From contig URRT01000076.1 of NCBI GenBank assembly GCA_900550355.1, positions 1 to 8,977 on the forward strand: 8,977 nucleotides of DNA. Direction: 5' to 3'. Both the position numbers and the translations under genes were made by a program. Under the pieces are notes generated by a model, which saw only the letters and a list, made by a program, of their open reading frames with translations, did not search any database and was not told the DNA's origin. How positions within the stretch are numbered: position 1 is the stretch's first letter; every line of letters starts with the position of its first letter. This document shows, in pieces, positions 1 to 5,086 of this stretch. Source of the stretch: an uncultured Collinsella sp. GTDB lineage: Bacteria; Actinomycetota; Coriobacteriia; Coriobacteriales; Coriobacteriaceae.

Positions 1-55
1 ACCTATGACGTTCTGATTCGTAGTCAGACCCTCTATCCAGCTGAGGTAACGCCGC
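1..55 (-). tRNA. tRNA-Arg(ACG), 3' part cut off by the window edge
   Basis: Read on the minus strand from position 55 this folds as the first 55 nucleotides of a tRNA. The acceptor 5' strand is GCGGCGT, then TA, a D-arm with CCTC/GAGG stem and the AGCTGGATA loop, and a perfect five-pair anticodon stem TCTGA/TCAGA around loop CTACGAA. The anticodon is ACG (positions 21 to 19), which is the arginine isoacceptor whose A34 is normally deaminated to inosine to read CGN codons. The T-arm, acceptor 3' strand and CCA lie outside the window. A promoter is visible just upstream. Confidence 0.93.
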
Positions 56-66
56 AGCGCAAAACA

Positions 67-96
67 TATAAAACCACTTTAGCTTATTGGAGTCAA
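67..96 (-). promoter_or_regulatory. Promoter of tRNA-Arg
   Basis: On the minus strand a -35 box TTGACT (96 to 91) is followed 17 to 18 bases later by an AT-rich -10 region reading TTTTATATG (around 73 to 65). Expected initiation is near position 60, a few bases before the tRNA 5' end at 55. The -35 is 5/6 to the sigma-70 consensus; the -10 register is ambiguous. Confidence 0.7.
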
Positions 97-132
97 GCGC
101 AATCTCAAACTTTTTTGTGGAACGCAGTTTTG

Positions 133-510
133 TCATGCTGCTCCGCATATACCGTCGTTCCCCGTACGATCGATTGGCTTTTCGATCACGTCAAACTTAG
201 CATCAAGTTCCCTCAGGAGCGATCTCACCCGCTGGGCACAATCATAATCGGCAAACGAGATACTCAACATGCGAGCAACCTGGTTAGATGTCCGGACCCC
301 ATAGAAATGCTCCAGGGCCACAAGCCCCTCGTGCGCCACAAACGTCTCAACCACATGCGGCGACTCCTCGTAGCACCATTGGGTCAACGGACCCTCGCTC
401 GTCTGTCGAACCACCAGGCCACCCATGCCAGACGGCTCACACGTCACAAGCAGGTACTCCCCGCCCTCGTCGCTCTCAAACAAAACCACCCGATCATCAA
501 ACAGCTCCAT
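133..510 (-). CDS. Unrecognised 125-residue acidic soluble protein
   Basis: I do not recognise this family. The frame starts at ATG (510) after a convincing ribosome binding site, AAAGGGG about six bases upstream, and ends in TGA at 133. The protein has no hydrophobic segment or signal peptide. An N-terminal half rich in short beta-like stretches (ELFDDRVVLFES, EYLLVTCE, GGLVVRQT) is followed by a helical half that includes VRSLLRELDAKFDVIE near the C-terminus. Four cysteines (24, 46, 90, 122) form no CxxC pair. It sits alone between the serS terminator and tRNA-Arg. The upstream region holds a possible -10 (TATGCT) and a LexA-like box, so damage-inducible expression is possible. No terminator is obvious before the tRNA promoter. 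That it is a gene is supported by the ribosome binding site and stable frame; function is unknown. Confidence 0.75.
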   Translation of the reverse strand: MELFDDRVVLFESDEGGEYLLVTCEPSGMGGLVVRQTSEGPLTQWCYEESPHVVETFVAHEGLVALEHFYGVRTSNQVARMLSISFADYDCAQRVRSLLRELDAKFDVIEKPIDRTGNDGICGAA

Positions 511-543
511 CGCGTCCCCTTTCTCTCGCTCTTATTTAGCAAA

Positions 544-582
544 AGCATAACAGGTAGATGGCTGTATACAGAACAGTTGTTC
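544..582 (-). promoter_or_regulatory. Possible promoter with LexA-like (SOS) box upstream of the 125-residue protein
   Basis: Positions 571-582 read GAAC-AGTT-GTTC, an exact fit to the GAAC-N4-GTTC core of SOS boxes bound by LexA in Gram-positive bacteria. On the minus strand a possible -10 TATGCT lies at 549-544. At 17-bp spacing the -35 (TCTGTA, 572-567) overlaps the edge of the box, a placement where a repressor would block RNA polymerase. A 10-bp palindrome CTGTATACAG (562-571) abuts it. The core match is seen directly; LexA binding is inference. The start codon is 61 bases from the box. Confidence 0.45.
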
Positions 583-628
583 GTGTGTTTTCTATTGAGC
601 TGTCCGCACAGCATGGTATGGCCGCACA

Positions 629-657
629 CAAAAAGGGCACCCCAAAAAGGAGTGCCC
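629..657 (-). terminator. Intrinsic terminator of serS
   Basis: On the minus strand, 25 bases past the serS stop, a nine-pair stem GGGCACTCC/GGGGTGCCC (one G-T pair) with loop TTTTT is followed by TTTTTGTGTG. This is a standard rho-independent terminator. It isolates serS from the gene downstream. Confidence 0.88.
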
Positions 658-681
658 TAGCAAATCGCTTATGCAGCCAAT

Positions 682-1965
682 CTACGCGACCGGCTCGATC
701 TTCTCGAGGCCGCCCATGTAGGGGCGCAGAACCTCGGGGATCGTGATGGTGCCGTCAGCGTTCTGGTAGTTCTCCAGAATGGCTGCCATGGTACGGCCAG
801 CCGGCAGACCGGAACCGTTGAGGGTGTGCAGATAGCGCGAACCCTTGAAGTTCTCGGGGTCGCGATACTTGATGTTGGCGCGACGGGCCTGGAAGTCACC
901 GCAGTTGGAGCAGGAGCTGATCTCCTTGTAGGCGTTGTAGCTCGGCAGCCAGACCTCGACGTCGTAGGTCTGACGGGCAGAGAAGCCCAGGTCGCCGGTG
1001 CACAGGCTAATCACGCGATACGGAAGACCCAGCTGCTGCAGCAGGAACTCGGCCTCGGCGGTCATGCTCTCGAGCTCCTCGTCGGACTCCTCCGGCTTGG
1101 CAAACTTGACCATCTCGACCTTGTCGAACTCGTGCTGGCGAATGATGCCGCGGGTATCGCGACCAGCGGAGCCGGCCTCCTCGCGGAAGCAGGGGGTGAA
1201 GGCGGTGTAGCGGCGCGGCAGGGTATCGGCGTCGAGGACCTCACCGGCGTGCAGGTTGGTGAGCACGACCTCGGCGGTGGGGATCAGGAAGTTGTCGCCC
1301 GAGACGTGATAGGCGTCGTCCTCGAACTTGGGCAGCTGGCCCGTGCCGAACATGGTCTGACGCTTGACGACGATGGGCGGCCACCACTCCTTAAAACCAC
1401 GGCTGGTGTGCGTATCGAGGAAGAAGTTGATGAGGGCGCGCTCAAGACGGGCGCCGGCGCCACCGAGAACGGTGAAGCGGCTGCCGGAGAGCTTGTTGCC
1501 GCGCTCGAAGTCAAGGATGTCGAGGTCGGTGCCCAGATCCCAGTGCGGCTTAAAGTCGAAGTCGAACTCGCGCGGGGTGCCCCAACGACGGCGCTCGATG
1601 TTCTCGTCCTCGTCCTTGCCGTACGGCGTGGCCTCGCAAGGAATGTTGGGCAGGTGAGCCATGAAGTCGTACTGCTCCTGCTCGAGGGCGGTGCGGCGCT
1701 CGGCCAGACCGTCAATCTTCTCGTTGACGGCGCGCACGGCCTCTTTGGCGGCCTCGGCCTCGTCCTTCTTGCCCTCCTTCATCAGGGCGCCGATCTTCTT
1801 GGACTCGGCATTGCGCGTGGCTTGAAGTTCCTCGACCTCGGTGATGACGGCACGACGCTCGTCGTCGAGCTCAAAGAACTTCTCGCGATCCCAAGACGTC
1901 TGGCGGTTAGCCATGGCGACATCGATGGCATCGGGGTTCTCGCGAACAAACTTGATATCAAGCAT
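682..1965 (-). CDS. serS: Seryl-tRNA synthetase (serine--tRNA ligase)
   Basis: Class II aminoacyl-tRNA synthetase that charges tRNA-Ser (and selenocysteine tRNA where present) with serine in the cytoplasm. The 427 residues match the usual bacterial length. Residues 1-105 form the charged helical N-terminal arm that grips the long variable arm of tRNA-Ser. The catalytic domain shows TAE at 230-232 (serine site), motif 2 FREEAGSAGRDTRGIIRQHE (260-279) and motif 3 around 389-399 (AGRTMAAILEN). The chosen ATG (1965) has GGAGG at ideal distance and gives the normal N-terminus MLDIKFVREN; an in-frame ATG 27 bases further upstream lacks a site. No T-box leader is seen in the short upstream region. 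It has its own terminator, so it is probably monocistronic, divergent from the small membrane protein gene. Confidence 0.98.
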   Translation of the reverse strand: MLDIKFVRENPDAIDVAMANRQTSWDREKFFELDDERRAVITEVEELQATRNAESKKIGALMKEGKKDEAEAAKEAVRAVNEKIDGLAERRTALEQEQYDFMAHLPNIPCEATPYGKDEDENIERRRWGTPREFDFDFKPHWDLGTDLDILDFERGNKLSGSRFTVLGGAGARLERALINFFLDTHTSRGFKEWWPPIVVKRQTMFGTGQLPKFEDDAYHVSGDNFLIPTAEVVLTNLHAGEVLDADTLPRRYTAFTPCFREEAGSAGRDTRGIIRQHEFDKVEMVKFAKPEESDEELESMTAEAEFLLQQLGLPYRVISLCTGDLGFSARQTYDVEVWLPSYNAYKEISSCSNCGDFQARRANIKYRDPENFKGSRYLHTLNGSGLPAGRTMAAILENYQNADGTITIPEVLRPYMGGLEKIEPVA

Positions 1966-1994
1966 TAGATCCTCCGGCGATATACATTCCATTT

Positions 1995-2033
1995 AGGTTG
2001 CAACCTTGTACATGTATGGGCAAGTATATACTT
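1995..2033. promoter_or_regulatory. Divergent intergenic region with three perfect palindromes
   Basis: Between serS and the small membrane protein gene are AGGTTGCAACCT (1995-2006), TACATGTA (2009-2016) and AAGTATATACTT (2022-2033), all perfect inverted repeats. TATACT inside the last one is a fair -10 for the plus-strand gene, but no -35 at standard spacing stands out on either strand. They could be operator sites or simply AT-rich promoter sequence. Confidence 0.35.
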
Positions 2034-2076
2034 ATGAGCGTTTACGACCCAACTCAACTACGCAAGAAGGCACCCA

Positions 2077-2250
2077 ATGGACCCAGTTTTTTCCTTTTTG
2101 TTTGGCACCCGCACCGGTTTTGCCATCCTTTTCGCCGGCGGCATCCTGCTGTTTGCGATTATTGCCTTTGTAATGGAGAAGCGCACCCATAAGATGTATG
2201 TCGACCGCGGCCCCAAGTCCGAGGACAAAGAAGACAGCTTCTGGGACTAA
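2077..2250 (+). CDS. Small single-pass membrane protein, 57 residues
   Basis: A short frame missed by simple length cut-offs. ATG at 2077 follows AGAAGG about seven bases upstream; the stop is TAA at 2248. The product begins MDPVFSFLFGTRTGFAILFA. It has one hydrophobic segment at about residues 14-33 (ending LLFAIIAFVM), then a basic stretch EKRTHKM and an acidic tail rich in D, E and K ending SFWD. By the positive-inside rule the charged tail should face the cytoplasm. It is the only plus-strand gene supported here, divergent from serS and convergent with proC, followed by a terminator. I do not recognise the family. The ribosome binding site, protein-like composition and terminator all support a real gene; role unknown. 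Confidence 0.75.
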   Translation: MDPVFSFLFGTRTGFAILFAGGILLFAIIAFVMEKRTHKMYVDRGPKSEDKEDSFWD

Positions 2251-2288
2251 CCTGCCAAAAAGGGACAGGTTTATTTTGGTCGGTTTTA
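2248..2288 (+). repeat. Intergenic partly palindromic repeat, copy A
   Basis: Starts at the TAA stop of the small membrane protein gene. Arms AACC-TG-CCAAAA and TTTTGG-TC-GGTTTT flank an asymmetric core AGGGACAGGTTTA, so transcribed RNA can form an imperfect hairpin followed by U residues. Copy B lies on the other strand at 2368-2411; the ~33-nt common part differs by one indel and three substitutions. Confidence 0.75.
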
Positions 2289-2301
2289 TCTGGGCAAACG
2301 C

Positions 2302-2344
2302 AAGTGCCCCGCAACTGGAATTGAGCCAGTTGCGGGGCACTTTT
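2302..2344 (+). terminator. Strong terminator hairpin between convergent genes
   Basis: A perfect 17-bp stem (2302-2318 with 2326-2342) and 7-base loop AATTGAG, with a TTTT run on the plus strand at 2341-2344. This best serves the small membrane protein gene. On the minus strand the tail is only TTGCGTTT, so termination of proC there would be weaker but possible. Confidence 0.85.
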
Positions 2345-2367
2345 CGCTAAAAGGACAAAACCGCAGG

Positions 2368-2411
2368 AAAAACCTGCCAACATAAACCTGTCCCTTTTTT
2401 GGTCGGTTTTA
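2368..2411 (-). repeat. Intergenic partly palindromic repeat, copy B
   Basis: Minus-strand copy of the repeat at 2248-2288, beginning at the TAA stop of proC. It reads AAAACC-GA-CCAAAA, core AAGGGACAGGTTTAT, then GTTGG-CA-GGTTTTT. Both copies run in the direction of the gene they follow and point at each other across the terminator hairpin. Confidence 0.75.
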
Positions 2412-3179
2412 CTGGAGGGTTGCGTCGATTGCCTTGACCAGGGCGCTGCGCATGCCGGCGTCCTCGAGCGCAACGACGCCCTTGATGGTGGCACCACCGG
2501 GCGAGCATACGGCATCCTTCATCGCCGCAGGATGCTGGCCAGTTGCAAGCTGCAGCTTTGCCGTACCCAGCACCATCTGGCTCACAATGCGATAAGCATC
2601 CGCACGCGGGATACCGTGCTTGACCGCCGCATCGCCCAGGGCCTCGATTGCCATGGCGACAAACGCCGGAGCGCAACCACCCACCGTGCCGCCCACAAAC
2701 AGCAGGCTTGTGTCGAGCTCGACGACAGCGCCAAGCTTACCGAGCAGGTCGAGCACCACAGCACGCTGCTCGTCGTTAAGCGTCGAAGCCTTCTCGCAGG
2801 CGATGACGCCCTCGCCCACCGAAACCGGCGTGTTGGGCACCGTCGAGATATGCGCGACGCCCGGCAGGACCTGCTCCCACTTGGCACTGTCCCAGGTCCA
2901 GGCAACCGACAGAACGACCTTTTTGGCAAGAGCGTCCTTGAGCGGGGCGAATACCTTCTCGATCATGTACGGTTTGACCGCAGCGACCACGATATCGGAT
3001 GCGGCGACAACCTCGGCGGCATCGTGGCAGGCGACCATGCCGCGCGCCTCGCAGCGCTCAACCAGTGCGTCGTAGCGACCCGCGCAGGCGCACATGTCGC
3101 TCGCAGCTACACCGGCAGCGATCCAGCCATCGGCCATAGCGCTCGCCATATTGCCAAAACCGACAAATCCAATCTTCAT
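2409..3179 (-). CDS. proC: Pyrroline-5-carboxylate reductase
   Basis: Catalyses the last step of proline synthesis, NAD(P)H-dependent reduction of 1-pyrroline-5-carboxylate to L-proline, in the cytoplasm. The 256 residues are slightly shorter than the common 265-280. Residues 5-12 (FVGFGNMA) are the Rossmann dinucleotide loop, VKP at 68-70 and PNTPVSVGEG at 115-124 are family hallmarks. The C-terminal helical domain carries GGCAPAFVAMAIEALGDAAV (167-186) and the PGGATI signature (227-232). The ATG at 3179 has GAAAGGA about ten bases upstream. It lies 73 bases after rlmH with no terminator between, so it may share the SPFH-rlmH transcript. The stop overlaps repeat copy B. No other proline-synthesis gene (proA, proB) is adjacent. 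Confidence 0.96.
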   Translation of the reverse strand: MKIGFVGFGNMASAMADGWIAAGVAASDMCACAGRYDALVERCEARGMVACHDAAEVVAASDIVVAAVKPYMIEKVFAPLKDALAKKVVLSVAWTWDSAKWEQVLPGVAHISTVPNTPVSVGEGVIACEKASTLNDEQRAVVLDLLGKLGAVVELDTSLLFVGGTVGGCAPAFVAMAIEALGDAAVKHGIPRADAYRIVSQMVLGTAKLQLATGQHPAAMKDAVCSPGGATIKGVVALEDAGMRSALVKAIDATLQ

Positions 3180-3252
3180 ATCTCATAGTCCTTTCAGACA
3201 CATTCCTCAAAACGAAAGGTATTGTCCCACGCCATTGTTTCGTATTGCCGAC

Positions 3253-3723
3253 CTATTTGTGATACGGCTCGCCACGACTGATCTTGCAGGCACGGTAAAT
3301 CTGCTCTAGCAGCACCACACGCGCCAGGTTATGCGGCAAGGTAATGCGTCCAAAGCTGAGCATCTCGTCGGCGCGGGCGCGCACCTCATCACTCACGCCG
3401 TCCGAACCGCCGATTACAAAGGCAATGTCGCTGCTGCCTCGCAGCATAAGATCGTCGAGCCTCGCCGAAAACTCCTCGCTCGAGCGCTCCTTGCCCTCGA
3501 TAGCCAGCAGGATCAAATGCGCTCGAGATGGCAAGGCGGCAAGAATCGCCGCCCCCTCCTTGTCGCGCGCGGCATCCACGCCGCCCGCCTTAGCCGGGTC
3601 GATATCGGCCACCTCGCGGATATCCACCTTGGCATAGGCACCTAGGCGCTTGGTGTACTCAGCGCACGCGTCCTTCCAAAAGCGCTCTTTGAGCTTACCG
3701 ACGCAAACGACGGTGTATTTCAC
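3253..3723 (-). CDS. rlmH: 23S rRNA (pseudouridine-1915 N3)-methyltransferase RlmH, GTG start
   Basis: SPOUT-superfamily methyltransferase that uses S-adenosylmethionine to methylate pseudouridine 1915 in helix 69 of 23S rRNA on assembled 70S ribosomes. The 156 residues match the family length (about 155-160). N-terminal MKYTVVCVGKLKE, the LLAIEGKERSSEEF segment, the FVIGGSDGVSDEV loop and the C-terminal LPHNLARVVLLEQIYRA with terminal PYHK are the family pattern; the last ones build the knotted SAM site. The start is GTG at 3723, with AAGGAGT nine bases upstream inside the end of the SPFH gene. Only six bases separate the upstream stop from this start, so the two are almost certainly co-transcribed and probably translationally coupled. 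Confidence 0.97.
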   Translation of the reverse strand: MKYTVVCVGKLKERFWKDACAEYTKRLGAYAKVDIREVADIDPAKAGGVDAARDKEGAAILAALPSRAHLILLAIEGKERSSEEFSARLDDLMLRGSSDIAFVIGGSDGVSDEVRARADEMLSFGRITLPHNLARVVLLEQIYRACKISRGEPYHK

Positions 3724-3729
3724 GCGCGT

Positions 3730-4668
3730 CTACTCCTTCGAATCGTTTTGAACTTTGCCGGCGGCCAGCATCTGCTCGAACATCGAGGCCGACTGCGAAA
3801 AGTCGCTCGGCAGCACGACCGTCGAGGTTTTACCCGTGCGAGCGAACTCCGTCATCATCTCGGACCACTGCGTAAACATGAACAGTTGGTTGGCCTCGTC
3901 ATTGCCGACACCCGTCTCCTGGATGATCTCGAGCGAATCTTTGATACCCAGCGCGATGGCCTTGCGCTGGTTGGCGATGCCCTCGCCCGCCTTTTCCATA
4001 GCCTCGGCCTCGGCGGTCGCCTCGGTGACGCGCTTGATGCGATCGGCCTCGGCGAGCTCCTGTGCCGCAGCGCGCTTGCGCTGGGCGGCGTTGATGTCGT
4101 TCATGGAGTTCTCAACCTCGGTCGGCAGTGCGATTTTGGTGATGAGCGTCGACACGAGGGTGAAGCCGTAGGCGGCCATCTGCTCGGAAACGGTAGCGTT
4201 GACATCCTTGGCGATGTCATCCTTCTTGGCAAAGACCTCATCGAGTGTGTAGACGGGGATGGAGGAGCGCAGGGCGTCGGTGATGAAGTCGCGCATCTGG
4301 TCGACGGGCTCCTGCAGCATATAGTAGCTCTTGTAGATGCCCGAATCTGCCGGGCCGGCGCCCATGTCATAGCTCACGTGGTACTGAGCGGAGACCTCAA
4401 GGCCAATGGTCACGTTGTCCTGGGTCTTAACGTCGATGCCAAAACCATTTTTCATGGTGCGCAGACTCACCGTGGCGGCCTTGCGGTCGATCACGGGCAC
4501 CTTCACGTGGAAGCCCGCGTTGACGATACGATTGAACTTACCCAAGCGCTCGATGATCACAGCGTGCTGCTGCTCAACGACGTAGCAGGCGTTGGGGAGC
4601 AGCAACAACAGGATGATGATGGGAATCAAAAGGCTGGTAAGGGCGGCGATGATACCGGAAAACAGCAT
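3730..4668 (-). CDS. SPFH/band 7 membrane protein, HIR-like
   Basis: Membrane-anchored scaffold of the stomatin/prohibitin/flotillin/HflK superfamily, 312 residues. Residues 4-25 are a strongly hydrophobic N-terminal anchor. The SPFH domain spans about 29-195, with VVEQQHAVIIERLGKF, SLRTMKNGFGIDVKTQDNV and DEVFAKKDDIAKDV. An Ala/Glu-rich coiled-coil follows at about 190-235, then a C-terminal region with LFMFTQWSEMM. From memory the order and wording of these segments resemble plant hypersensitive-induced-reaction (HIR) proteins more than HflK/HflC or prohibitin. Such proteins form large rings on the inner membrane and often organise proteases or membrane microdomains; the specific role here is unknown. 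I chose ATG at 4668 because GAGGAGAG sits just upstream; a GTG 21 bases earlier lacks a ribosome binding site. No NfeD-like partner is next to it. It lies behind the tRNA-Leu scar and heads the rlmH unit; I found no convincing promoter. Confidence 0.92.
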   Translation of the reverse strand: MLFSGIIAALTSLLIPIIILLLLLPNACYVVEQQHAVIIERLGKFNRIVNAGFHVKVPVIDRKAATVSLRTMKNGFGIDVKTQDNVTIGLEVSAQYHVSYDMGAGPADSGIYKSYYMLQEPVDQMRDFITDALRSSIPVYTLDEVFAKKDDIAKDVNATVSEQMAAYGFTLVSTLITKIALPTEVENSMNDINAAQRKRAAAQELAEADRIKRVTEATAEAEAMEKAGEGIANQRKAIALGIKDSLEIIQETGVGNDEANQLFMFTQWSEMMTEFARTGKTSTVVLPSDFSQSASMFEQMLAAGKVQNDSKE

Positions 4669-4731
4669 GGTCTCTCCTCTGATAGGCACACGTTGGCATT
4701 AGGATACCCGTCCAAGGAGATCGTGCATAAC

Positions 4732-4757
4732 AAAAAAGCTCCCATTGCTGGGAGCTC
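4732..4757 (-). terminator. Intrinsic terminator, distal copy
   Basis: Minus strand stem AGCTCCCA/TGGGAGCT with GCAA tetraloop and a run of six T, identical to the terminator directly behind tRNA-Leu. It now follows only the tRNA 3' fragment and insulates the SPFH gene from read-through. Confidence 0.9.
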
Positions 4758-4767
4758 TTTCAATCCA

Positions 4768-4785
4768 TGGTGCGGGCGAAAGGAC
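4768..4785 (-). pseudogene. tRNA-Leu 3'-end fragment (18 nt)
   Basis: Minus strand GTCCTTTCGCCCGCACCA, identical to the T-stem 3' side, acceptor 3' strand, discriminator A and CCA of the tRNA-Leu gene at 4957-5043. The rest of the tRNA is missing; identity stops abruptly at 4785 inside the T-arm. It cannot fold as a tRNA. It may be an attachment-site remnant or what is left of a second tandem tRNA-Leu gene. Confidence 0.85.
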
Positions 4786-4914
4786 GTCCGCGTATCCGCT
4801 TCGCGGATCCGCACCGGCCTCGGCCGCCTGCCGGCGTCCTCGCCAGCTCGCTAAAAACGCTCCGCGTTTTCTTTACGCTCGCTCCTTCACAGGTTCAAGT
4901 CCCTGCGATGAGCA
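4786..4914. other. Non-coding hairpin-rich interval between the two tRNA-end repeats
   Basis: No gene is supported here. It contains ATCCGC-TTC-GCGGAT (4794-4808), the GC-rich stretch 4811-4835 with several GGCC/CCGG elements, AAAACGC-TCC-GCGTTTT (4854-4870), and on the plus strand GGTTCAAGTCC (4892-4902), an exact T-arm sequence of tRNA-Leu in opposite orientation. None of the hairpins has a good T tract. The palindrome GGACGTCC (4782-4789) marks the left junction. Confidence 0.6.
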
Positions 4915-4974
4915 CATAACAAAAAAGCTCCCATTGCTGGGAGCTCTTTCATTTAATGGTGCGGGCGAAAGGAC
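4915..4974 (-). repeat. 60-bp direct repeat copy 2, within and after intact tRNA-Leu
   Basis: The parent-like copy: 4957-4974 is the 3' end of the intact tRNA and 4915-4951 its terminator region. See the copy at 4726-4785. Confidence 0.9.
4921..4946 (-). terminator. Intrinsic terminator of tRNA-Leu
   Basis: Minus strand stem AGCTCCCA/TGGGAGCT with GCAA loop followed by TTTTTTGTT, beginning 11 bases after the encoded CCA. A stable stem with tetraloop and long T run makes this a strong terminator. Confidence 0.93.
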
Positions 4975-5043
4975 TTGAACCTTCATGGGGTTGCCCCCAT
5001 ACGGACCTGAACCGTACGCGTCTGCCAATTCCGCCACGCCCGC
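4957..5043 (-). tRNA. tRNA-Leu(CAG)
   Basis: Complete 87-nt class II tRNA. The acceptor stem GCGGGCG/CGCCCGC is perfect, the D-stem is GCG/CGC around the GAATTGGCAGA loop, and the anticodon stem TACGG/CCGTA holds loop TTCAGGT with anticodon CAG, reading CUG. The long variable arm TGGGG-GCAA-CCCCA is typical of leucine tRNAs. The T-arm is GAAGG-TTCAAGT-CCTTT, discriminator A, and CCA is encoded. It has its own promoter and terminator. Confidence 0.97.
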
Positions 5044-5054
5044 GTGCAGGAATT

Positions 5055-5083
5055 AGAATAACGGAGCGTCACCGCGAACGCAA
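5055..5083 (-). promoter_or_regulatory. Promoter of tRNA-Leu
   Basis: Minus strand TTGCGT (5083-5078), a 17-bp spacer and TATTCT (5060-5055); initiation expected near 5048, about five bases before the tRNA. It lies directly after the tatD stop, so tRNA-Leu need not depend on tatD transcription. Confidence 0.72.
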
Positions 5084-5086
5084 GAA

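Larger units (their letters stand above)
4726..4785 (-). repeat. 60-bp direct repeat copy 1: tRNA-Leu 3' end plus terminator
   Basis: Matches 4915-4974 at a constant offset of 189 bp: 37 identical bases, five different ones (4763-4767), then 18 identical. The 37-bp part holds the terminator hairpin; the 18-bp part is the last 18 nucleotides of tRNA-Leu including CCA. Confidence 0.9.

Noticed and set aside
826..1968. A 380-codon plus-strand open frame opposite serS
   Set aside because: Antisense shadow of serS, which is unambiguous; the composition is Leu/Val/Gly-rich without motifs.
1966..2040. A T-box leader in front of serS
   Set aside because: The region is too short, and no T-box consensus or antiterminator-terminator pair is seen; the GGTTGCAACC stretch is a simple palindrome.
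4669..4725. A promoter for the SPFH gene (TTGTTA ... TATCCT, minus strand)
   Set aside because: The boxes are 21 bp apart, too far for a standard sigma-70 promoter, and no better pair was found, although the gene lies behind two strong terminators and needs one.
3748..4854. A 368-codon plus-strand open frame opposite the SPFH gene
   Set aside because: Antisense shadow that runs on into the tRNA-end repeat, the terminator and the non-coding interval.
4745..4978. A 77-codon plus-strand frame with a repeated LLGALS...GAGERT peptide
   Set aside because: The peptide repeat is only the translated 60-bp tRNA-terminator duplication.
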